DNA from: Acanthamoeba sp. SK_2022b
Taxonomy: Eukaryota; Discosea; Longamoebia; Acanthamoebidae
Assembly: GCA_027943245.1 (NCBI GenBank)
Contig: JANDJZ010001002.1
Coordinates: 1 to 12,550 of the forward strand
DNA length: 12,550 nucleotides
Direction: 5' to 3'
A program made the translations under genes and the position numbers. This document shows, piece by piece, positions 8,166 to 12,550 of the stretch (positions are counted from its first letter, which is position 1; each line of letters begins with the position of its first letter). The notes under the pieces were generated by a model, which saw nothing but the letters and a program-made list of their open reading frames with translations, made no database searches and was not told the origin of the DNA.

Positions 8166-9025
8166 ATGGCGTCGAAGGGCACCAAGATACAAGGGCACAA
8201 GGTTATTGTTGTGGGTGGTGGTGGAGCGGGCAAAAGTGCGCTGACCCAAATGTTTATGTACAACTCATTCGTCAAAGAGTACGATCCAACAACCGCAGAC
8301 TCCTACCGGGTACAGCCCCCCCCCAAAATCCATCCAACAATACATTCCCTCCTCACTGGTCACACCTCGTTGACTTTTTGTGCGTTTTTGAATGGCGGTG
8401 TTTTTTTGCCGATACCAAGTGCGTCCTCCCTCCGCCAGCTGCCGCTCGCAATCTAATTAGATTTTTTTTTTAAATTCAAACCTTTTGGATTGGTTGGCTT
8501 CATATACCTCGTTATGATAGGAAAATATTCGAGGTAGACGGATACAAGGTGCAGATCGACATTCTAGACACAGCAGGCCAGGAGGAATATGTACGTAGCC
8601 CCCATTTGATCAATATCGCGCAGAGACCATCGCTTCTGACACTTCGGGCGTGTGAGTAGATGAGGGACAACTACTACGGGCTGGGGGAAGGGTTCCTGGT
8701 GGTGTATGCCATCACGATGAAGGACACGTTCCGGTCAGTGACACGATTCTACGACCACATTGTTTCAGTTAAGGGCAAGGAGGAGGTGCCTATGATACTG
8801 GTTGGAAGCAAGCGAGATCTCGAGGACCAGCGACAAGTGACGACGGACGAGGGCCAGGACTTAGCTAAAAAGCTCGGCTGTCCCTTCTTCGAAACCAGCG
8901 CCAAAACGAGGGAGAACGTAGACGAGGTGTTCAGCGAGCTCGTGCGGAAGGTCGTCGCCCACAAGAAAGCCCTCGGCCTGGAATCCGAGGCTTCGCCCGC
9001 GTCGGGTTGCTGTGTACTACAGTGA
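8166..9025 (+). CDS. Ras-family small GTPase, Ral-like
   Basis: This is a membrane-tethered GTP/GDP switch. The exons are 8166-8309, 8521/8522-8590 and 8660-9025, giving 192 residues. G1 is GGGGAGKS, with Ala at the Ras Val14 position. Switch I is [11 protein letters not shown], and the [17 protein letters not shown] and RDNY parts resemble Ral more than H-Ras. G3 is DTAGQEEY with the catalytic Gln kept. G4 is SKRD (8807-8818), where NKxD is usual. G5 is ETSAKT. The C-terminus is a CAAX box (CVLQ) with a second Cys before it, so prenylation plus possible palmitoylation is expected; there is no strong polybasic tail. Two oddities: at intron 1 the canonical GT-AG junction leaves one extra G, and the segment after DTAGQEEY lacks two residues (Ras SA, Ral AA) before MRD. 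The family call is firm; whether it is fully functional is open. Confidence 0.93.
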
Positions 9026-9440
9026 GCTTCCTCGACTGGCCAGACCTCCCCGAAAACAGCAGCCTGACCACTCTCAGCGTGCGCTCTGCGGACATGCCCG
9101 AAAACTGAGACGTCAAGCTGGCGCCACAGATTGTACACACGCCTCCTATTTTTATACCACCACCTGTGGGGCAAGGCAGCGCCCGCTGCACCCTCTGCCA
9201 CTATCATGTGCTTCCCCCCCTCAATTGTTTTGTACATAAAAGTGAAGGAGCATCTGCTAGGGGGCTCTTCCTGTGCAAACCACGAATACCCCCTTGCAAG
9301 GAACTGATTGTGCTGACCACTTCTTGCAGACTTGACCACAAGCCAAGTGCATCTTTCCCTCTAATAAATCTTTTGATTTCATGTGTTGTGATGGGGAGGT
9401 GCACTGGCAACGTGAAAAATCAAAATGTGGTGTTGTGATG
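9026..9440 (+). other. Ras 3' flank with candidate poly(A) signal
   Basis: This is presumed 3' UTR and downstream sequence. It contains AATAAA at 9363-9368 followed by a T-rich stretch, which would give a 3' UTR of about 350 nt. ACATAAAA near 9233 is a weaker alternative. No convincing ORF is present on either strand. Confidence 0.5.
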
Positions 9441-9797
9441 ATGTTGTGGTGGTAGTGTAGTGGTGATGTTGTGGTGCTTGAGTTGAGGATGAGCTTGGCC
9501 TGACTGTGTGTTGTAATGACATTGTGGTGTTACTCAAATGCTGCTGCTGCTTGCACACAGAACTCAATGGCTCTACACTTTCTTCATCTCCTTCACCTCT
9601 TTATGTTGCACTGTTGTGCATGTGCAGGGGAGAGCTGACACAACACAACAGGAAAGGACAAAGCAGGACACAACATGGCACAGCATGTTGCAAGAGGATA
9701 GACAGGGCTGTAAAGCTGTGGCTGGTGGGGCTTGCCAAACATGTCTCCAGTGATGTCCAAAGCAGGTGGCTGGCCTGTGACTGACAGTAGAGAGTTG
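9441..9797. other. Unassigned sequence between Ras and the repeat block
   Basis: The first ~80 nt are rich in TGATGTTGTGGTGG-like degenerate trinucleotides, so simple-sequence decay begins here. Between about 9500 and 9790 the sequence looks unique. Its short ORFs show no family motif, no splice-supported extension and no codon bias. I see no RNA gene. Confidence 0.5.
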
Positions 9798-10906
9798 GTG
9801 TTTTAAGATATAAATGATAAATAAAAATGAATCATAGAATCAAATGGAAAATAAAATCATATCCAAGGATGAAAAAACAAAAAACAATTTAATACTAACA
9901 AAAATAAAATCTTATCCAAGGAAAAAAAATATAGATGAACAAAAATAAATTAAAATAAAATTTATAAAACAAAATTTTAAAGAAAATTAAAAGATTTGAA
10001 TACAAAAATAAATATGAATTCAAAAAGAATACATAAGAAATAAAAAAGGAAATAACAAGAAATTCAATATATTCGTAAGAAAAAAAATAATAAAAAGAAA
10101 ATAAAATGAAATCAAAAGAAATAATAAAATTTTAAAAGAAAATTAAAAGAAAATAAAAAATTCAAAAGAAAATAAAAGAAAACAAAAAGAAAGAAAAAAG
10201 AAGATAATAAGAAAATAAAAAGAAATTCAAAAGAAATTCGAAACAAAAAAAATTCGAAGGAAAGTTAAAAGAAATTTGAAAGAAAATAAAAAGAAATTCG
10301 AAGGAAAATAAAAAGAAATTTGAAATAAAATAAATAGAAATTCAAAAGAAAATAAAAAGAAATTCGAAAGAAAATAAAAAGAAAATTGAAAGAAAACAAA
10401 AAGAAATTTGAAAGAAAATAAAAAGAAATTCAAAAGAAATCAGAATAAATTCAGAAGAAATTCGAAAGAAAATAAAAAGAAATTTCATAAGAAAACAAAA
10501 AGGAAAATAAAAATAAATTCAAAGGAAATACAAAATAAAATAAAAAGCAATTCAAAAGAAATTCAAAAGAAATAAAAATAAAATTCAAAAGCAATTCAAA
10601 AGAAAATAAAAAGAAATTAAAGAGAAATTCAAAAGAAATTCAAAAGAAATTAGAAAGAAATTAAAAAGAAAATAAAAGAAATTCAAAAGAAATTCGGAAG
10701 AAAATAAAAAGAAATTAGAGAGAAATTCAAAAGAAATTCAAAAGAAAACAAAAAGAAATTAGAGAGAAATTCACAAGAAAATAAAAAGAAATTAGAGAGA
10801 AATTCACAAGAAAATAAAAAGAAATTAGAGACAAATTCACAAGAAAATAAAAAGAAATTCAAAAGAAATTCAAAAGAAAACAAAAAGAAAACAAAAAGAA
10901 AAGACA
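9798..10906. repeat. A-rich minisatellite with 11-nt phasing
   Basis: The plus strand is dominated by A with regular G. From about 10205 onward it divides cleanly into 11-nt units that start GAAA, such as GAAATTCAAAA, GAAAATAAAAA and GAAATTCGAAA. Upstream (9798-10200) the same vocabulary is degenerate. At 10755-10853 three near-identical 33-nt units (three 11-mers each) form a higher-order repeat. Minus-strand ORFs here are Phe-rich translations of the repeat and not genes. Confidence 0.92.
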
Positions 10907-10913
10907 ACAGTAT

Positions 10914-10972
10914 CCTAGGTTACCATATGTGTTTCCTAGGTTACCATATGTGTTTCCTAGGTTACCGTAGTG
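10914..10972. repeat. Three tandem copies of a 21-nt repeat
   Basis: Copies start at 10914, 10935 and 10956 with CCTAGGTTACC. The first two continue CATATGTGTTT and the third diverges after CCTAGGTTACC. Each complete unit holds two palindromic hexamers, CCTAGG and CATATG. Confidence 0.92.
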
Positions 10973-10984
10973 ATTGATTTCTAT

Positions 10985-11569
10985 CGTGTTGCCCACGTCG
11001 AGAGGCGTCGTTTGGCCCGGTTAAAACGCTTCTAGCTATCAGTACAAGCGAGAAAAACCACAATCTTTGTTTTTAGGTACGATTTCGTCCCGATTTCAGA
11101 TTCTGTTGTGAGATTTGAGCAAATCTGACCATGCCATCGTGTTGCCAGCGTTCTGAGGCGTCGTTTGGCACGGTTAAAACGCTTCTAGCTATCAGTACAA
11201 GCGAGAACAACCACAATCTTCGTTTTCAGGTCCAATTTCAGCCCAATTTATAATACTGATGTCAGCCTTTGGCCTTTCTGACCATACCATCGTGTTGCCC
11301 ACGTCGAGAGGCGTCGTTTGGCCCGGTTAAAACGCTTCTAGCTATCAGTACAAGCGAGAAAAACCACAATCTTTATTTTCACGTCGATTTAGGGCCAATC
11401 TTCAATCCTTATGTCAGCTTTTAGCCTTTCTGATCATGCTGTCGTGTTGCGCACGTCGTGAGGCGTAGTTTGGCCCGGTTAAAACGCTTCTAGCTATCAG
11501 TACAAGCGAGAAAAATCACAATCTTTATTTACACGTGTTTCTGATCATGCCATTGTGTTGCCCGCGTTG
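10985..11569. repeat. ~153-nt tandem satellite, four copies plus a broken fifth
   Basis: The anchor CGTGTTGC occurs at 10985, 11138, 11291 and 11443, giving spacings of 153, 153 and 152 nt. A variant, TGTGTTGC, follows at 11554 after only 111 nt. A ~36-nt core (GGTTAAAACGCTTCTAGC through TACAAGCGAGAA) appears identical in all four copies, while the tails differ. Copies 1 and 3 also match over the first ~80 nt. Confidence 0.93.
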
Positions 11570-11570
11570 T

Positions 11571-12464
11571 ATGGTTGGGGAGTTAATTGGGTAGGTTGGG
11601 AGGTTGATTGGGAGGTTGGGGAGTTGATTGGGAGGTTGATTGGTAGGTTGGGAGGTTGATTGGTTGGTTGGGGAGTTGATTGGGAGGTTGATTGGTAGGT
11701 TGGGAGGTTGATTGGTAGGTTGGGAGGTTGATAGGTAGGTTGGGAGGTTGATAGGTAGGTTGGGAGGTTGATTGGGTGGTTGGGGAGTTGATTTGGTGGT
11801 TGGGGAGTTGATTGGGAGGTTGATTGGTAGGTTGGGAGGTTGATTGGTAGGTTGGGAGGTTGATTGGTAGGTTGGGAGGTTGATTGGGTGGTTGGGAGGT
11901 TGATTTGGAGGTTGATTGGTAGGTTGGGAGGTTGATTGGTTGGTTGGGGAGTTGATTGGGAGGTTGATTGGTAGGTTGGGAGGTTGATTGGTTGGTTGGG
12001 GAGTTGATTGGGAGGTTGATTGGTAGGTTGGGAGGTTGATTGGGTGGGGAGTTGATTGGGAGGTTGATTGGTAGGTTGGGAGGTTGATAGGTAGGTTGGG
12101 AGGTTGATTGGGTGGTTGGGGAGTTGATTTGGTGGTTGGGGAGTTGATTTGGAGGTTGATTGGTAGGTTGGGAGGTTGATTGGTTGGTTGGGGAGTTGAT
12201 TGGGAGGTTGATTGGTAGGTTGGGAGGTTGATTGGGTGGTTGGGGAGTTGATTTGGTGGTTGGGGAGTTGATTGGGAGGTTGATTGGTAGGTTGGGAGGT
12301 TGATTGGGTGGTTGGGAGGTTGATTGGGTGGTTGGGAGGTTGATTGGGTGGTTGGGGAGTTGATTTGGAGGTTGATTGGTAGGTTGGGAGGTTGATTGGT
12401 AGGTTGGGAGGTTGATTGGGTGGTTGATTGGTAGGTTAGGAGGTTGATTGGTAGGTTGGTTGTA
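11571..12464. repeat. 20-nt GT-rich minisatellite, completely free of C
   Basis: The array is built from two 10-nt half-units such as GGTTGATTGG and TAGGTTGGGA, making a 20-nt period with many variants. Positions 11566-12464 contain no C at all on the plus strand. The two long minus-strand ORFs across it (Asn/Pro/Gln/Thr/Leu-rich, 60-nt superperiod) occur in two frames at once and are by-products of the repeat. Confidence 0.95.
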
Positions 12465-12465
12465 C

Positions 12466-12550
12466 ACCCACAACATCCCCACAACACCCCCTACAACATG
12501 CCCTACATGACCCTCAATTTGACCCACAACATCCCCACAACATGCCCTAC
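12466..12550. repeat. Start of a 56-nt C-rich repeat array
   Basis: CCCACAACATCCCCACAACA occurs at 12467-12486 and again at 12523-12542. ACAACATGCCCTAC also occurs twice. The plus strand is nearly free of G, the reverse of the array before it. It runs off the window edge. Confidence 0.8.

Noticed and set aside
8087..8473. 128-aa ORF starting upstream of the Ras ATG in another frame
   Set aside because: It has no family motif and overlaps Ras exon 1 and intron 1. At most it is an upstream ORF whose relevance depends on an unknown transcription start.
9506..9784. Short plus-strand ORFs downstream of Ras
   Set aside because: They lack domains, splice support and GC-rich codon use like that of the real exons here.
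10227..10907. Phe-rich minus-strand ORFs resembling membrane peptides
   Set aside because: They are translations of the 11-nt A-rich repeat, with an 11-residue peptide period that matches the 33-nt unit.
10985..11569. CRISPR-like array or CENP-B box satellite
   Set aside because: The repeat is a direct tandem satellite without unique spacers, and the genome is eukaryotic. The TCGTTTGGCCCGG segment does not match the CENP-B box consensus closely enough.
11525..12527. Two long overlapping minus-strand ORFs (320 and 314 aa) rich in Asn, Pro, Thr and Gln
   Set aside because: They translate the 20-nt minisatellite, show the same peptide pattern in two frames, and exist only because the strand has no C to form certain stops. 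There is no unique domain.

Overview
This is eukaryotic nuclear DNA. It holds five spliced protein genes in the first 9 kb and a gene-free block of tandem repeats in the last 3 kb. The best guess for the source is an Acanthamoeba-like amoebozoan (about 0.6 sure). The reasons are very short intergenic gaps, GC-rich exons, many 60-210 nt introns full of (CA)n, (CT)n and poly-C, a TTAGGG-type repeat, and a mix of P450, PPR, Ral-like Ras, GH27 and purple acid phosphatase genes. No database search was possible, so this rests on gene families and intron style.

Layout: (1) 1-1085, +, the 3' part of a GH27 alpha-galactosidase / alpha-N-acetylgalactosaminidase gene cut by the window edge. (2) 1226-3019, -, a purple acid phosphatase-type metallophosphoesterase, convergent with gene 1 and lacking its 5' exons. 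(3) 3025-3066, a (CA)21 tract. (4) 3068-4935, +, a pentatricopeptide repeat gene that also lacks its 5' exon(s). (5) 5303-8023, +, a complete 11-exon cytochrome P450 (524 aa). (6) 8166-9025, +, a Ral-like Ras GTPase (192 aa) with several oddities. (7) 9026-9790, Ras 3' flank and unassigned sequence. (8) about 9800-12550, consecutive tandem arrays: an A-rich array with 11-nt phasing, a 21-nt triplicate, a ~153-nt satellite, a C-free 20-nt GT-rich minisatellite of 899 nt, and the start of a 56-nt C-rich repeat.

Exon models were built by hand from protein-family motifs and GT-AG sites. The spliced lengths of GH27, PAP, PPR and P450 all stay in frame to a stop, which supports the models. The genes show no common pathway: glycoside and phosphate ester hydrolysis could both be lysosomal or secretory, the PPR protein is probably organellar, the P450 is membrane-anchored and the Ras is prenylated.

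No previously undescribed multi-gene system is visible. The most useful observations are the head-to-head truncation of two genes at a shared microsatellite (misassembly or real rearrangement), the unusual Ras (splice mismatch, switch II deletion, SKRD in place of NKxD), and the composite satellite block with its strong strand asymmetry.
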